A stretch of DNA of 64,000 nucleotides from NCBI RefSeq assembly GCF_030817835.1, contig NZ_JAUSZR010000001.1:2232001-2296000 (forward strand), read 5' to 3'. The position numbers and the translations under genes were made by a program. Source of the stretch: Pseudarthrobacter sp. W1I19. Lineage in GTDB: Bacteria > Actinomycetota > Actinomycetes > Actinomycetales > Micrococcaceae. Each line of letters starts with the position of its first letter. The stretch's first letter is position 1. Below are positions 19,956-30,585 of the stretch, piece by piece. Under the pieces are notes generated by a model. The model had not been told where the DNA came from, ran no database searches, and saw nothing but the letters and a program-made list of their open reading frames with translations.

Positions 19956-22028
19956 TCAGCCCTCGATGACTTCACCGGTGGTCATGTTGATGGCCGGCAC
20001 CGGCGATGCTTCCGGTCCGCTTCCCGAGAAGTGGTTCACGATGGCGCTGGCCAGGGCAGGACCGATGCCCTTCGCTTCCGAGAGTTCGGCCGCCGACGCT
20101 GCCTTGACGCCTTTGACCGATCCGAAGTGCGCCAGGAGTGCCTTCCGTTTGGAGGCGCCCAGTCCCGGCACGCCATCCAGGGCGGAAACGGTCATGGCCT
20201 TTCCACGCTTTTGCCGGTGGAAGGAGATGGCGAACCTGTGGGCCTCGTCGCGGATCCGCTGCAGCAGGTACAGGCCCTGGGACGTCCGGGGCAGGATCAC
20301 GGGGAAGTCGCTGTCCGGCAGCCAGACTTCCTCCAGCCGTTTGGCCAGGCCCACCACGTACACGTCATCAATTCCGAGGTCTTCGAGTGCGCGTGCCGCC
20401 GCATTGACCTGGGGCTTGCCGCCGTCCACCACCACGAGGTTGGGCGGATAGGCGAACTTGGCCCGGGGAGCCGGTGTGGTGGTGTCCAGCAGGGCGCTGT
20501 CCTCCCGGACGGCTGCCTGCAACGGTTCTGTCTGGCCGGGTTCTGCCTGGACCAGTTCCGTCGCTGCAGCGTCTGCGTCGTCGGATGCCTCGCCGGCGTT
20601 GAGGACGGATTCGTCCACCTGGGCCGACTTGTCCTTCAGGTAGTGCCGGAACCGTCGGGTCAGGACGTCATGCATGGCTGCAGTGTCATCGGACGCCGCG
20701 GCCCCGGTGATGGAAAACTTCCGGTAATCGGACTTCTTGGGCAGCCCGTCCTCCACCACCACCATGGAGGCCACCACGTTGGTGCCCTGCACGTGCGATA
20801 CGTCAAAGCATTCGATGCGCAGCAGCGGCACGGGCAGGTCCAGGGCCTCCTGGAGTTCCTGCAGCGCCTGGGACCTGACGGTGAGATCACCCGCTCGGCG
20901 GGTCTTGTGGAGCTTGAGGGCATGTTCGGCGTTTTCGCGGACCGTGGACATCAGCGCGGCTTTGTCCCCGCGTTGCGGCACCCGGATGTCCACCTTGGCG
21001 CCGCGCATTCCGCTGAGCCATACCGTGAGCTCCGCCTCATTGCTGGGCGCGACGGGCACCAGCACTTCCCGTGGCAGCCTCCCATGGCTCTGGTCCTCAT
21101 CCCCGTACACCTGCTGCAGGAGGTGCTCCACTAAATCGGGAGTGGTGGAATCCTCCACCTTCTCCACCACCCAGCCACGCTGGCCGCGGATCCGGCCGCC
21201 CCGAACATGGAATACCTGGACGGCGGCTTCCAGTTCGTCTTCGTGCAGGGCAAAGACGTCTGCGTCGGTGTCTTCTGCGAGGACCACCGCGTTGCGCTCG
21301 AAGACCTTTCGAAGCGCGCTGATGTCATCGCGCAGCCGTGCCGCCCGCTCGTAGTTCAGCTCGGACACGGCTTCGGCCATCTGCTTTTCCAGTTTGCTGA
21401 TAAAGCGTTTGGCTTCACCGCCCATAAAAGCGCAGAAATCCTCCGCGAGGGCCCTGTGGTCATCGGGCGAAATCCTGCTGACGCAGGGCGCGGCGCACTT
21501 ATCGATGTAGCCCAGCAGGCAGGGCCGGCCGCTGGCCTCTGCGCGCTTGAACACGCCCGCGCTGCAGCTGCGGACCGGAAAGACGCGGAGGAGGGTGTCC
21601 ATGGTTTCCCGGATGGCACCGGCGGTGTACGGACCGAAGTAGCGCGTGCCCTTTTTCTTGTCTCCGCGCATCACCTGCACCCGGGGATACTTTTCGCCCA
21701 TGGTCACGGCAAGGTAGGGGTAGGTCTTGTCGTCCCGGAAGACAACGTTGAACCGGGGCTTGAATTCCTTGATCCACGTATATTCCAGCTGCAGCGACTC
21801 CAGCTCGCTGCCCACCACTGTCCATTCCACACTGCTGGCCGCATGGACCATGGCATAGGTCTTGGGCAGGAGCCCGGCCGGGTTGGCGAAGTACGAGTTC
21901 AACCGGGACCGGAGGCTTTTGGCCTTGCCCACGTAGATGACCCGTCCGTTCGGGTCACGGAACCGGTACACCCCGGGATTGGTGGGGATCTCGCCCGTTT
22001 GGGGCCGGTAACTTGCTGGATTTGCCAC
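19956..22028 (-). CDS. uvrC: Excinuclease ABC subunit C
   Basis: Makes both incisions around a lesion bound by UvrB during nucleotide excision repair. It has 690 residues with a GIY-YIG nuclease domain at the N-terminus ([20 protein letters not shown]), a Cys-rich stretch ([14 protein letters not shown]), a UVR motif and the C-terminal RNase H-like and HhH domains ([18 protein letters not shown]). An unusual Ala/Gln/Glu-rich insert sits near residues 470-510. The GTG start follows TAGACT by six bases, so the message is probably leaderless. Confidence 0.96.
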   Translation of the reverse strand: MANPASYRPQTGEIPTNPGVYRFRDPNGRVIYVGKAKSLRSRLNSYFANPAGLLPKTYAMVHAASSVEWTVVGSELESLQLEYTWIKEFKPRFNVVFRDDKTYPYLAVTMGEKYPRVQVMRGDKKKGTRYFGPYTAGAIRETMDTLLRVFPVRSCSAGVFKRAEASGRPCLLGYIDKCAAPCVSRISPDDHRALAEDFCAFMGGEAKRFISKLEKQMAEAVSELNYERAARLRDDISALRKVFERNAVVLAEDTDADVFALHEDELEAAVQVFHVRGGRIRGQRGWVVEKVEDSTTPDLVEHLLQQVYGDEDQSHGRLPREVLVPVAPSNEAELTVWLSGMRGAKVDIRVPQRGDKAALMSTVRENAEHALKLHKTRRAGDLTVRSQALQELQEALDLPVPLLRIECFDVSHVQGTNVVASMVVVEDGLPKKSDYRKFSITGAAASDDTAAMHDVLTRRFRHYLKDKSAQVDESVLNAGEASDDADAAATELVQAEPGQTEPLQAAVREDSALLDTTTPAPRAKFAYPPNLVVVDGGKPQVNAAARALEDLGIDDVYVVGLAKRLEEVWLPDSDFPVILPRTSQGLYLLQRIRDEAHRFAISFHRQKRGKAMTVSALDGVPGLGASKRKALLAHFGSVKGVKAASAAELSEAKGIGPALASAIVNHFSGSGPEASPVPAINMTTGEVIEG

Positions 22029-22034
22029 CTATCC

Positions 22035-22040
22035 AGTCTA
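22035..22040 (-). promoter_or_regulatory. -10 element of uvrC, leaderless spacing
   Basis: The minus strand reads TAGACT, ending six bases before the GTG start codon. Confidence 0.55.
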
Positions 22041-22076
22041 CTGAGGCACGCAGGGTGCAATCGCCTGCAGGGCCCG

Positions 22077-22111
22077 GGAGGTTGTGCCGGGCACGCACGG
22101 CCGGCACCTCC
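22077..22111 (-). terminator. Hairpin downstream of plsC
   Basis: GGAGGT (22077-22082) pairs with ACCTCC (22106-22111) and GCCGG (22086-22090) with CCGGC (22101-22105), with a 3-base bulge. It starts ten bases past the plsC stop. No U-tract follows. Confidence 0.4.
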
Positions 22112-22120
22112 GGAGGACCG

Positions 22121-22789
22121 CTAATCGGCGATTTTGCTTTGGTTGTAGCTGGCGGAGCGTTCCTGGCCGCTGAGTTCGGCGATGGCGTCCATAACGCGGT
22201 CCGTGACCTCCCTGCGGGCCGGAAGCGAATGGTCCGGCCCGGTCTTGTCGAAGTACAGCGGCTCCCCCACCTTCATGATGAAGTGCTGCGGCCTGACCCC
22301 CTTTTCACCGGCCCGCTGCAGGTTTTCGGTCCCGATCAGGCCCACCGGGATCACGGGCGCCCCTGTGGTCAGTGCCAGCCAGCCCACGCCAGTTCGGCCG
22401 CGGTAGAGGATGCCGTCACGGGAACGGGTGCCTTCAGGGTAGATTCCGATTCCCCTGCCGGATTCGAGGATGTCCATCAGGGTCTTGAGCGCCTGGACGC
22501 TGGCGGCCTGTTCGCCGCGCTCCACCGGAATGGAACCCACGGATTCGAAGAAGGCCTTCATGACCTTGCCTTTGACGCCGCGGGTGGTGAAGTACTCGGC
22601 CTTGGCGAAGAATGCCACGGGCCGGGGCATCAGCGCCTGGACGATGACGCTGTCAAAGAACGACAGGTGGTTGGGTGCCACAATGAAGGGCCCGTCGGCG
22701 GGCACATTCTCGATGCCGACGACGGTGGGCCGGCAGGTGCCCGCAATCAGGCTCCGCGTGGTCCAGCGGACTGCTTCAAACATTTCCAT
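22121..22789 (-). CDS. 1-acyl-sn-glycerol-3-phosphate acyltransferase (PlsC family)
   Basis: Probably acylates lysophosphatidic acid, or a related acceptor, at the inner face of the membrane. It has 222 residues with the four acyltransferase blocks: NHLSFFD (catalytic His and Asp), the GSIPVERG block, IYPEGTRSRDG and VIPVGLIGT. No strong transmembrane segment is visible beyond a mildly hydrophobic N-terminus. Its start overlaps the end of the upstream HAD phosphatase gene by 14 bases. The acceptor cannot be deduced from sequence. Confidence 0.9.
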   Translation of the reverse strand: MEMFEAVRWTTRSLIAGTCRPTVVGIENVPADGPFIVAPNHLSFFDSVIVQALMPRPVAFFAKAEYFTTRGVKGKVMKAFFESVGSIPVERGEQAASVQALKTLMDILESGRGIGIYPEGTRSRDGILYRGRTGVGWLALTTGAPVIPVGLIGTENLQRAGEKGVRPQHFIMKVGEPLYFDKTGPDHSLPARREVTDRVMDAIAELSGQERSASYNQSKIAD

Positions 22790-23492
22790 CGTTGGTCACC
22801 TCGCTCATGGCGGCCGCGTGGACGGACTCAAGACGGTTGATGGTGGTCACCAGCTCGTCCGTGGTGGCCACCACGGCAACGGCTCCGGCATTTTCCAGTT
22901 CGCTGTCCGGGGCAAAACCCCAGGCAACGCCAATGCAGTCCAGGCCGTTTGCCAGGGCACCTGCAACGTCCTGTGCCCGGTCCCCAACCATCAGGGCATG
23001 CTGCGTGCCAAGGTCCTTCAGCGCGGCGGCGATGATCTCCGTCTTGCCCACCGGAACCCCGTCTACTGCGGACTCGTCATCCGCTGAGCCGTGGATGGCC
23101 TGGAACAGTCCGTCGATTCCGTGGTGCCCCAGGACGGTGCGGGCCAGGCCCTGGGGTTTCTGCGTGGCCACGGCCACCGGCCGGCCCGCCGCCGCAAATG
23201 ACTCCAGGATTTCGCGGATACCCGGGTACAGGCGGCTCTGGCCGATGCCGGTAGCCACGTAGTACTCGCGGTAGCGGCGGATCACCTCGTCGAGCAGATC
23301 CGCCGGAACCTGGGCCACGTTCAGCAGCGAGTCGCTCAACTTCGGGCCGATCATCGCTTCGAGCAGGTCCTGGCCGGGAACCGGAAGCCCCAGCGCCTGA
23401 AGGGCTGCAGCTATTCCATCGGTTATTCCGCCGGCCGGATCGACAAGAGTGCCGTCCAGGTCAAAGATCACGGGCACTGTTGTTTGAGTCAC
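22776..23492 (-). CDS. HAD-family hydrolase, phosphoglycolate-phosphatase-like
   Basis: A cytoplasmic phosphatase of 238 residues, closest in pattern to the Gph/PpaX group. Motif I is IFDLDGTLVDP with both aspartates, motif II is VAVATQKPQ, and motif III/IV contains GKTEII and MVGDRAQDVAGALANG. The cap-domain insertion sits between motifs I and II, as in subclass I HADs. It starts at a GTG and overlaps plsC by 14 bases, so the pair is coupled; a link through phospholipid or glycolate metabolism is possible but unproven. Confidence 0.88.
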   Translation of the reverse strand: MTQTTVPVIFDLDGTLVDPAGGITDGIAAALQALGLPVPGQDLLEAMIGPKLSDSLLNVAQVPADLLDEVIRRYREYYVATGIGQSRLYPGIREILESFAAAGRPVAVATQKPQGLARTVLGHHGIDGLFQAIHGSADDESAVDGVPVGKTEIIAAALKDLGTQHALMVGDRAQDVAGALANGLDCIGVAWGFAPDSELENAGAVAVVATTDELVTTINRLESVHAAAMSEVTNDGNV

Positions 23493-23572
23493 CGGGTTAG
23501 TTTCTCACGACAGCACTGATGCCTGAAACTCGCATTCCCGACACGGAATATTTCCCCTGCCAGGCTGGCTGC

Positions 23573-26497
23573 CTACGGCAGGATCTCAGCGAGGAAGGCC
23601 GCCGTGTGGCTGGTGGTTGACTTCGAGATCTGTTCCGGCGTGCCGGCAGCAACAATCTGGCCCCCGCCTGAACCGCCGTCCGGCCCGAGATCCACAACCC
23701 AGTCGGCGCTCTTGATGACATCCAGGTTGTGCTCGATGGTGATCACCGTGTTGCCCTTGTCCACCAGGCCCTGCAGCACCATCAGCAGCTTGCGGATGTC
23801 CTCGAAGTGCAGGCCCGTGGTGGGCTCATCCAGGACGTAGACGCTGCGGCCGTTGGACCGCTTCTGCAGTTCGGCCGCCAGTTTGACGCGCTGTGCCTCG
23901 CCGCCGGACAACGTGGTGGCAGGCTGGCCCAACCGGACATAGCCAAGTCCCACGTCCACGAGGGTGTTCAGGTGGCGCGCGATCGGAGAAAACGCCGCAA
24001 AGAACTCGGCGCCCTCCTCGATGGGCATGTTCAGGACATCCGCGATGGTTTTGCCCTTGTAGTGGACTTCCAGCGTTTCGCGGTTGTAGCGGGCGCCGTG
24101 GCACACCTCGCAGGGCACGTAGACATCCGGCAGGAAGTTCATCTCGATCTTCAGCGTGCCGTCACCGGAACATGCCTCGCACCGCCCGCCCTTGACGTTG
24201 AAGGAGAAGCGTCCGGGAAGGTAACCGCGGACCTTCGCTTCTGTGGTTTCCGCGAAGAGCTTGCGGATGTTGTCAAAGACGCCGGTGTAGGTGGCCGGGT
24301 TTGAGCGCGGAGTCCGGCCGATGGGGCTCTGGTCAACGTGCACCACCTTGTCCAGGTGTTCCAGGCCCTGGACCGTTTTATGCCGGCCGGCAACCTGCTT
24401 GGCACCATTGAGCTTGTTGGCCAGCACCTTGTACAGGATTTCGTTGACCAGGGTGGACTTCCCTGACCCGCTGACGCCGGTGACGGCGGTGAAGAGACCG
24501 AGCGGGAAGGCGGCGTCGACGTTGAGGAGGTTGTTCTCCCGGGCGCCAACCACCTTCAGCTCACGTTTCTTGTCATACTTCCGGCGTTTCTTGGGGACCT
24601 CGATCTTCTTGCGCCCGGACAGGTAGTCCCCCGTCAGCGAAGCGGTGTTCTCGAGCAGCTCTTTGTAGGACCCGGAGTGGACCACCTGGCCGCCGTGTTC
24701 GCCGGCGCCCGGTCCAATGTCCACCACCCAGTCAGCCACGTGGATGGTGTCTTCGTCGTGTTCCACCACAATGAGTGTGTTGCCCATGTCGCGCAGCCTG
24801 GTCAGGGTGTCGATCAGGCGGCGGTTGTCCCGCTGATGCAGCCCGATGGACGGTTCATCCAGCACATACAGGACACCCACCAGCCCGGAACCGATCTGGG
24901 TGGCCAGCCGGATACGCTGGGCCTCGCCGCCGGACAGCGTGGCGGAGGGCCGTTCGAGGTTCAGGTATTCCAGCCCGACGTCCAGCAGGAAGGTCAGGCG
25001 TGCCTGGATCTCCTTCAACACCTGATGTGCGATCTGCGCTTCGCGGCCGGTCAGCACCAGGTTGTTCAGGAAGTCGGCGCAGTCCCGCATGGGAAGGGCG
25101 GCGACGTCGGCAATGGACTTCCCGTTGATGAGCACCGACAGGGACGCAGGATTGAGGCGGGCGCCGTTGCAGGCAGGGCAGGGGATCTGCCGCATGTACT
25201 CTTCGTAGCGGTCGCGGGCCCACTCGGAGTCCGTCTCGCCGTGCTTCCGGTGTACGTATTGGATGGCACCTTCGAAGCCGGTGCTGTATTTCCGTTCCCG
25301 GCCGAACCGGTTCTTGTACTGCACCACCACCTTGTGGTCCTTGCCGTGCAGCACTGTCTGCCGGACATCACTGCCCAGCTTCTCCCACGGCGTATCCATG
25401 GAGAACCCGAGTTCCTTCGCGAGGCCTTCGAGGAGCCTGTTCCAGTATTCGGTGGTGGCCGTGCCCAGGGACCAGGGAGCGATGGCGCCCTCAGCCAGCG
25501 AAAGCTCGGGGTTGGGAACGATCAGTTCCTCGTCCACCTCGAGCTTGGTGCCGATGCCGCTGCAGGCTGCGCAGGCGCCGAAGGGGTTGTTGAAGGAAAA
25601 GGACCTGGGCTCGATTTCGTCGATGGCCAACGGATGTTCGTTGGGGCACGCCAGGTTCTCGGAGAAGGCCCGGAGCCGGTGCGGATCATCGGCTTCCAGG
25701 TCCACGAATTCGGCGAGGACCCTGCCCTCGGCGAGGCCCAGGGCAGTTTCGATGGAGTCGGTGAGCCGCTGGCTGATGCCTTCCTTGACCACCAGCCGGT
25801 CCACCACTACTTCGATGGTGTGCTTGAACTGCTTTCCCAGCTTGGGTGGATCGTTGAGCTGGACCAGGTTGCCGTCCACCCGGGCACGGGAGTAGCCCTT
25901 CGCGGTGAGTTCCTTGAAGAGGTCGACAAACTCCCCCTTCCGGCCGCGCACTACGGGGGCGAGGACCTGGAAACGGGTGCCCTCGTCCAGTTCCAGCAAC
26001 TGGTCCACAATCTGCTGCGGCGTCTGCTTGGCTACCGGCTCACCGCAGACAGGGCAGTGCGGCCGGCCCACGCGGGCCCACAGCAGGCGCATGTAGTCAT
26101 AGATCTCGGTGATGGTTCCCACTGTGGAGCGGGGGTTCTTGCTGGTGGACTTCTGGTCGATGGAGACGGCCGGGGAGAGCCCCTCGATGAAGTCGACATC
26201 CGGCTTGTCCACCTGGCCCAGGAACTGGCGGGCGTACGCGGAGAGCGATTCCACGTAGCGGCGCTGGCCTTCGGCGAAGATGGTGTCGAAGGCGAGGGAT
26301 GATTTGCCGGAGCCGGACAGCCCGGTGAAGACGATCATGGCGTCGCGCGGCAGGTCCAGGTCAACGTTGCGCAGGTTGTGCTCCCGCGCCCCCTTCACCA
26401 CAAGGCGGGACAGGTCCGGACGCTTGGGCGCTGCGGACGGGGCGAGCGAAACTTCAACGGATTGGAGGTCAGATTCTTCAGCTACGGCTTTAGGCAC
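23573..26497 (-). CDS. uvrA: Excinuclease ABC subunit A
   Basis: The damage-recognition ATPase of nucleotide excision repair. It has 974 residues with two ABC modules: Walker A motifs [13 protein letters not shown] and [12 protein letters not shown], signature motifs [13 protein letters not shown] and [13 protein letters not shown], and zinc-binding Cys pairs ([17 protein letters not shown]). The GTG start at 26497 lies six bases after TAGCAT, so the message is probably leaderless, and a LexA-like box overlaps the promoter, which suggests SOS control. Confidence 0.97.
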   Translation of the reverse strand: MPKAVAEESDLQSVEVSLAPSAAPKRPDLSRLVVKGAREHNLRNVDLDLPRDAMIVFTGLSGSGKSSLAFDTIFAEGQRRYVESLSAYARQFLGQVDKPDVDFIEGLSPAVSIDQKSTSKNPRSTVGTITEIYDYMRLLWARVGRPHCPVCGEPVAKQTPQQIVDQLLELDEGTRFQVLAPVVRGRKGEFVDLFKELTAKGYSRARVDGNLVQLNDPPKLGKQFKHTIEVVVDRLVVKEGISQRLTDSIETALGLAEGRVLAEFVDLEADDPHRLRAFSENLACPNEHPLAIDEIEPRSFSFNNPFGACAACSGIGTKLEVDEELIVPNPELSLAEGAIAPWSLGTATTEYWNRLLEGLAKELGFSMDTPWEKLGSDVRQTVLHGKDHKVVVQYKNRFGRERKYSTGFEGAIQYVHRKHGETDSEWARDRYEEYMRQIPCPACNGARLNPASLSVLINGKSIADVAALPMRDCADFLNNLVLTGREAQIAHQVLKEIQARLTFLLDVGLEYLNLERPSATLSGGEAQRIRLATQIGSGLVGVLYVLDEPSIGLHQRDNRRLIDTLTRLRDMGNTLIVVEHDEDTIHVADWVVDIGPGAGEHGGQVVHSGSYKELLENTASLTGDYLSGRKKIEVPKKRRKYDKKRELKVVGARENNLLNVDAAFPLGLFTAVTGVSGSGKSTLVNEILYKVLANKLNGAKQVAGRHKTVQGLEHLDKVVHVDQSPIGRTPRSNPATYTGVFDNIRKLFAETTEAKVRGYLPGRFSFNVKGGRCEACSGDGTLKIEMNFLPDVYVPCEVCHGARYNRETLEVHYKGKTIADVLNMPIEEGAEFFAAFSPIARHLNTLVDVGLGYVRLGQPATTLSGGEAQRVKLAAELQKRSNGRSVYVLDEPTTGLHFEDIRKLLMVLQGLVDKGNTVITIEHNLDVIKSADWVVDLGPDGGSGGGQIVAAGTPEQISKSTTSHTAAFLAEILP

Positions 26498-26503
26498 CCA
26501 CTA

Positions 26504-26509
26504 ATGCTA
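26504..26509 (-). promoter_or_regulatory. -10 element of uvrA, leaderless spacing
   Basis: The minus strand reads TAGCAT, ending six bases before the GTG start of uvrA and directly beside the LexA-like palindrome. Confidence 0.55.
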
Positions 26510-26510
26510 A

Positions 26511-26526
26511 TCGAAAACTTCTTCGA
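26511..26526. promoter_or_regulatory. LexA-type SOS box upstream of uvrA
   Basis: TCGAAAACTTCTTCGA matches the actinobacterial LexA consensus TCGAACACATGTTCGA at 13 of 16 positions by my count, with the outer TCGAA/TTCGA halves intact. It lies immediately upstream of the uvrA -10, where a bound repressor would block RNA polymerase. Confidence 0.65.
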
Positions 26527-26544
26527 ACACCCACGCGGGGATCC

Positions 26545-26922
26545 TCAGGTGCCGTCGTAGGCTGCAGCGAGCAGCTGCACGGCCTCTGCAAAGGAGGCGC
26601 CTTGGGCTTTCGCGGCTGCCGCGTACTCGGCAGCCGCGGCGGACAGGCCGCCGAGCCGTTCGTCCCTGGCGCACACCACGGTGCCGTTCCTCCCCCGGGT
26701 GGCCACGACGCCGGCCGCCTCCAGTTCCTTATACGCCCTCGCCACCGTATGGGGTGCCACATCCAGCTGCTCCGCCAGCGCCCTGACCGCGGGCAGCCGG
26801 GTGCCCGGCGGCAGCTTCCCGCCGTCGGCCAGATGGATCACCTGGAGCCGCAGCTGCTCGAACAGCGGCACCGAACTGGCTGCATTCGGCTTCCACGTCC
26901 CCGGGAAGCCCCCGGCTGTCAA
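26545..26922 (-). CDS. GntR-family regulator, YtrA-like
   Basis: A short one-domain-plus-tail repressor of 125 residues. The winged helix occupies ~20-95 (PLFEQLRLQVIHLADGGKLP, LPAVRALAEQLDVAPHTVAR, YKELEAAGVVATRGRNGTVV), followed by a ~30-residue helical tail, the size typical of YtrA-type regulators of ABC transporters. It overlaps the upstream ABC gene by four bases, so it is the last gene of a three-gene operon and probably autoregulates it through the repeats at 30595-30623. Confidence 0.9.
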   Translation of the reverse strand: MTAGGFPGTWKPNAASSVPLFEQLRLQVIHLADGGKLPPGTRLPAVRALAEQLDVAPHTVARAYKELEAAGVVATRGRNGTVVCARDERLGGLSAAAAEYAAAAKAQGASFAEAVQLLAAAYDGT

Positions 26923-28748
26923 AGTCCGGCCTCGAGCGCGCTGCTGCGTCCCGCCTGCAGGGCGAACTGTGCGTTGTAGAGGCGTGTGTAGTAGCTGTTC
27001 GCAACGAGCAGCTCCTGGTGGGTGCCTTGCTCGACGATCCGTCCGTGGTCCATGACCAGAATTAGATCAGCGTCGCGCACTGTGGACAAACGGTGGGCGA
27101 TCACGAAGCTGGTCCGGCCACGGCGCAACCGGTTCATCGCCTGGCGGATCAGCAGCTCCGTCCGGGAGTCCACCGAACTTGTTGCCTCGTCGAGGATTTG
27201 GATGGAACGGCCCGCAAGCTGTGCCCGGGCGATGGTGATCAGCTGCCGCTGGCCCTGGCTGAGCCCGTCACCGCCGTTTTCCAGGACTGTGTCATACCCC
27301 TGCGGCAGCGACCTGACGAAGCGGTCCACATAGCTGGCCTCGGCTGCGGCCAGGATGTCCGCCTCGGTAGCTCCAGGCCTGCCGTAGGCGAGGTTTTCCC
27401 GGATGGTGCCGGCGAAAAGCCACGCATCCTGGAGGACCACGCCGAAACGCTCCCTCAGGCGGTTTCGGGGAACAGCGGCGATATCCCTTCCGTCGATGGT
27501 GATCCGGCCGGAATCCGGTTCACAAAAACGCAGGAGGAGGTTGATCACGGTGCTTTTGCCTGCCCCCGTGTGCCCAACAATCGCTACCGTCCGGCCCGGG
27601 TCCACGCTGAAGGACAGATTGCGCACCGCTGGCGCTGCTCCAGGGTATCCGAACGTCACATTGTCAAAGACGATGCGGCCTTCATGATCCCCGGCATTTG
27701 GAGCAACAGGCGCACCTGCGGCCGGGGACGGCGCATCGTGTGGCTCCTCGCGGGTATCGAGCAGGGCGAAGACCCGGGCCGCGGAAGCCGCGCAGGATTG
27801 CATGAGGTTGAGCATGCCGCCAATCTGGCCAACGGGCTGGGTGAAGAGCCTGCTGAACTGGATAAAAGCCTGGATGCCGCCGATGGTCATGGCGCCGGCG
27901 ATCACCTGGAGGGCACCCACCACCGCAACGGCGATGTAGCTGAGGTTGGACATCAAGGCCATCAGCGGTTGAACAACCCCTGCCGAATACTGCGCCCGGG
28001 TAGCTGCCCGGGCCAGCCGCTCATTGCTCCGGGCCACCACGTCTGCCGCCTGCGCCTGCCGCCCGAAGGCTTTGATGACCTCATGGCCCGTAATGAATTC
28101 CTCCATGTGCGCATTCAGCTGGCCCGTTTCCATCCATTGCTTCTCGAACTGGGCTTGCGATTTCCGGGCCACCTGCACAGTGAGCAGGGTGGACAGCGGC
28201 ACGGTGGCAATCGCAATGGCTGCCAGCAGTGGCGAGATCCACAGCATCATGGCCAGCGAGCCACACAGCATCAGGACGGACATGATGAGCTGTGTGAGGA
28301 GCTGGTTCAGGGCCTGGGTGATGTTGTCGATATCGTTCGTGGCGCGGCTGAGGACATCGCCCCTGGACCGCTCCCCGAAGTAACTGGCCGGGAGCCGGTG
28401 CAGTTTTCCCTCTACCGCCTCCCGGAGTCCATACATCAAGCCCTGTACCGAGCGGGCGGAGAGTGCCCCCTGGATCCAGTTGAACAGGGAGGCGCCGGCG
28501 TACATAAGTGCCACGGTTCCCAGGATGAGCGCCAGCGCAGCCTGGTCCAGGTTCCCGTGGAGTACGCCGTCCACTACAAGGTCGGTGGCGTCGCCCAGGT
28601 ATTTCGGCGCGGCCACATTAAGCCCGGCGAATGCGCAGGTGGCCGCGACTGCGCCCAGCATGTGACGCCGGAAAGGCCGGAGCAGCCCAAGGAGCCTGCG
28701 GGCGGTGGGCCAGAACCTGGCCGCCGGGTCCCCGGCTTCCGTAGTCAC
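26919..28748 (-). CDS. ABC exporter half-transporter (ATP-binding and permease), second subunit
   Basis: A fused membrane plus ATPase subunit, probably one half of a heterodimeric multidrug-type exporter. I start it at the GTG at 28748, which overlaps the upstream subunit stop (GTGA) and yields 609 residues; ~97 further open codons upstream belong to that gene. Six hydrophobic segments occupy ~15-310. The ATPase has VGHTGAGKSTVIN (Walker A), LSQGQRQLITIARA (signature) and IQILDEATSSVD (Walker B with catalytic Glu). An intact Glu here, against Asp in the partner, fits the asymmetric exporter pattern. Confidence 0.88.
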   Translation of the reverse strand: MTTEAGDPAARFWPTARRLLGLLRPFRRHMLGAVAATCAFAGLNVAAPKYLGDATDLVVDGVLHGNLDQAALALILGTVALMYAGASLFNWIQGALSARSVQGLMYGLREAVEGKLHRLPASYFGERSRGDVLSRATNDIDNITQALNQLLTQLIMSVLMLCGSLAMMLWISPLLAAIAIATVPLSTLLTVQVARKSQAQFEKQWMETGQLNAHMEEFITGHEVIKAFGRQAQAADVVARSNERLARAATRAQYSAGVVQPLMALMSNLSYIAVAVVGALQVIAGAMTIGGIQAFIQFSRLFTQPVGQIGGMLNLMQSCAASAARVFALLDTREEPHDAPSPAAGAPVAPNAGDHEGRIVFDNVTFGYPGAAPAVRNLSFSVDPGRTVAIVGHTGAGKSTVINLLLRFCEPDSGRITIDGRDIAAVPRNRLRERFGVVLQDAWLFAGTIRENLAYGRPGATEADILAAAEASYVDRFVRSLPQGYDTVLENGGDGLSQGQRQLITIARAQLAGRSIQILDEATSSVDSRTELLIRQAMNRLRRGRTSFVIAHRLSTVRDADLILVMDHGRIVEQGTHQELLVANSYYTRLYNAQFALQAGRSSALEAGL

Positions 28749-30520
28749 TGCCGGCCGTCCAGGGCAAGCTGCGATTCCGCTATTTCCCGGTACGTGGCCG
28801 ATGTCTCCAGCAACTCCTGGTGCGTTCCCTGCGCTACCACCCGCCCGCCGTCGAGCACCAGGATGAGCCCGGCGCCTTCCACGGCGGAAATCCTTTCCGC
28901 TACAACAATCACCGTGGCCGATGCCAACGTTGACTGGAGAGCCTGCCTGAGCCGGGTATCGGTGTCGTAGTCCAGTGCTGAGAAGCTGTCGTCGAACAGG
29001 TACAGCGGAGCGTTGCGCAGGAGCGCACGGGCAATGCACAACCGCTGCCTCTGGCCGCCGGAAAGGTTGGTGCCGCCCTGGCCCAGCGGAGTGGCGAGCC
29101 CCAGCGGCAGGTCCCGCATAAAACGCATGGTCTGGGCGGTCTCCAGGACGTCCCAGAGTTCCGCGTCCGTGGCGTCCGGTTTAGCCATTCGAAGGTTGTC
29201 GCCGATAGTGCCTGTGAAGAGGTGGGACCGCTGTGGAACAACCGCCATGGATGCCCGCAGGCTGTCCAGCGACACCGCCTTGATGTCCACCCCGCCCAGG
29301 CTGATGCGTCCTGCAGTGGAATCAAGGAAGCGCGGAATGAGGTTGAGGAGGGTGGACTTTCCGCTGCCGGTTGAACCCACGATTGCCGTTATGGTGCCCG
29401 GACGGGCGGTAAAGCTGATGTCGGTCAGGACCGGAGCCTCGGCTCCCGGGTAGGAGAAGCCAACGTGGCTGAACTCCAGTGTGGCCGGCCCCAGCGGGTC
29501 CGTTGCCAGGGGAAGCGGCTGCAGGAGCGGCGGGGAAAGGGACTCGGGGTTCTCTGGTTGGCGTACTGATGGCTCAGTATCCAGGACCGCGCTGATCCGC
29601 TCGGCACTGACGGATGCGCGGGGCGCTGTCATCAGGACGTACATGGACATCATGATGGCGAGCAGGATCTGCAGGATGTAGGCGATAAAGGCCGTAAGGG
29701 CGCCGATGTTCATCTCGCCCGCCTGGATTCTGTGCCCGCCGAACCACACCACGGCCACTGAAGAGATGTTCACCACGAGCATGACCATCGGGAGCATGCC
29801 TGCAACCAGCAGCGCAGATGAGAGGTTGTTGGCGGTGAGGCTGCTGTTGACCCGGGCGAAGCGCCGGGTTTCATGGTCCTGGCGGACAAAGGAGCGGATC
29901 ACCGCGGCGCCGATGATCTGCTCCCGAAGGATGCCGCCGGCGCGGTCCAGCAGTTCCTGGCCGTCGCGGTACAGCGGGATCAGCCGCCGGACAATGAGGT
30001 ACATGATCAGCAGGAGCAGGGGCACGATAACGATCACCACTGATGACAACGCCACATCCTGCTGCAGCGCCATGGCCACTCCGCCCACCCCCATCGCCGG
30101 CCCGGCCACCAGCATGGTGAACACCAGTACAGCGAAGGCCTGGATCTGCTGGGTGTCGTTGGTGGCCCGGGTAGTCAGGCTCTGGGTTCCGAAGACGGCA
30201 ACATCCTGGGAGGAAAGCGACTGGATTTTGGCAAAAATCTCACCACGGAGCTGTTGGCCCATCTTCATGGCGACCAGGGCAGCAAGGTAGCCGGCTGCTA
30301 TGGCGGCCGCCGCCTGCAGGACGGCGATCACTGCCATCACCATTCCCAGGCGCGAGATGACTGCGGTGTTGCCGGCCACGATGCCGTCGTCGACGATCGC
30401 CGCATTCACCGTTGGCAGCAGGAGGTTGGCTGCGGCCTGCACCAGTTGCAGGAGAACGATGGCCGCGATCCGGGCTTTGTACCCGTCCAGCAGCCGCCTC
30501 ATCAGAGCGATCAGCACCAC
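28745..30520 (-). CDS. ABC exporter half-transporter (ATP-binding and permease), first subunit
   Basis: The first gene of the exporter operon. I prefer the GTG cluster at 30515-30520 after GGAGGT (591 residues), because a TACAAT -10 lies upstream at 30586-30591; the spacing from GGAGGT is short, so the ATG at 30502 remains possible. Six hydrophobic segments are followed by Walker A VGSTGSGKSTLLN, signature NLSGGQRQRLCIARA and Walker B YLFDDSFSALD. The residue after Walker B is Asp rather than Glu, a change often seen in the degenerate site of heterodimeric exporters. The substrate is unknown. Confidence 0.87.
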   Translation of the reverse strand: MVLIALMRRLLDGYKARIAAIVLLQLVQAAANLLLPTVNAAIVDDGIVAGNTAVISRLGMVMAVIAVLQAAAAIAAGYLAALVAMKMGQQLRGEIFAKIQSLSSQDVAVFGTQSLTTRATNDTQQIQAFAVLVFTMLVAGPAMGVGGVAMALQQDVALSSVVIVIVPLLLLIMYLIVRRLIPLYRDGQELLDRAGGILREQIIGAAVIRSFVRQDHETRRFARVNSSLTANNLSSALLVAGMLPMVMLVVNISSVAVVWFGGHRIQAGEMNIGALTAFIAYILQILLAIMMSMYVLMTAPRASVSAERISAVLDTEPSVRQPENPESLSPPLLQPLPLATDPLGPATLEFSHVGFSYPGAEAPVLTDISFTARPGTITAIVGSTGSGKSTLLNLIPRFLDSTAGRISLGGVDIKAVSLDSLRASMAVVPQRSHLFTGTIGDNLRMAKPDATDAELWDVLETAQTMRFMRDLPLGLATPLGQGGTNLSGGQRQRLCIARALLRNAPLYLFDDSFSALDYDTDTRLRQALQSTLASATVIVVAERISAVEGAGLILVLDGGRVVAQGTHQELLETSATYREIAESQLALDGRQ

Positions 30521-30585
30521 ACCTCCACGGTGATTGGGTTGCCTGGAAGGGCGGCGGGCGGCCACCCCACTCAGCCAACCCCGCA

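Noticed and set aside
24677..26302. A 541-codon plus-strand reading frame antisense to uvrA
   Set aside because: Shadow of uvrA; no ribosome-binding site and no recognisable domain.
27093..28970. A 625-codon plus-strand frame antisense to the ABC exporter genes
   Set aside because: Both ABC subunits are clear on the minus strand; this frame crosses their junction without any motif.
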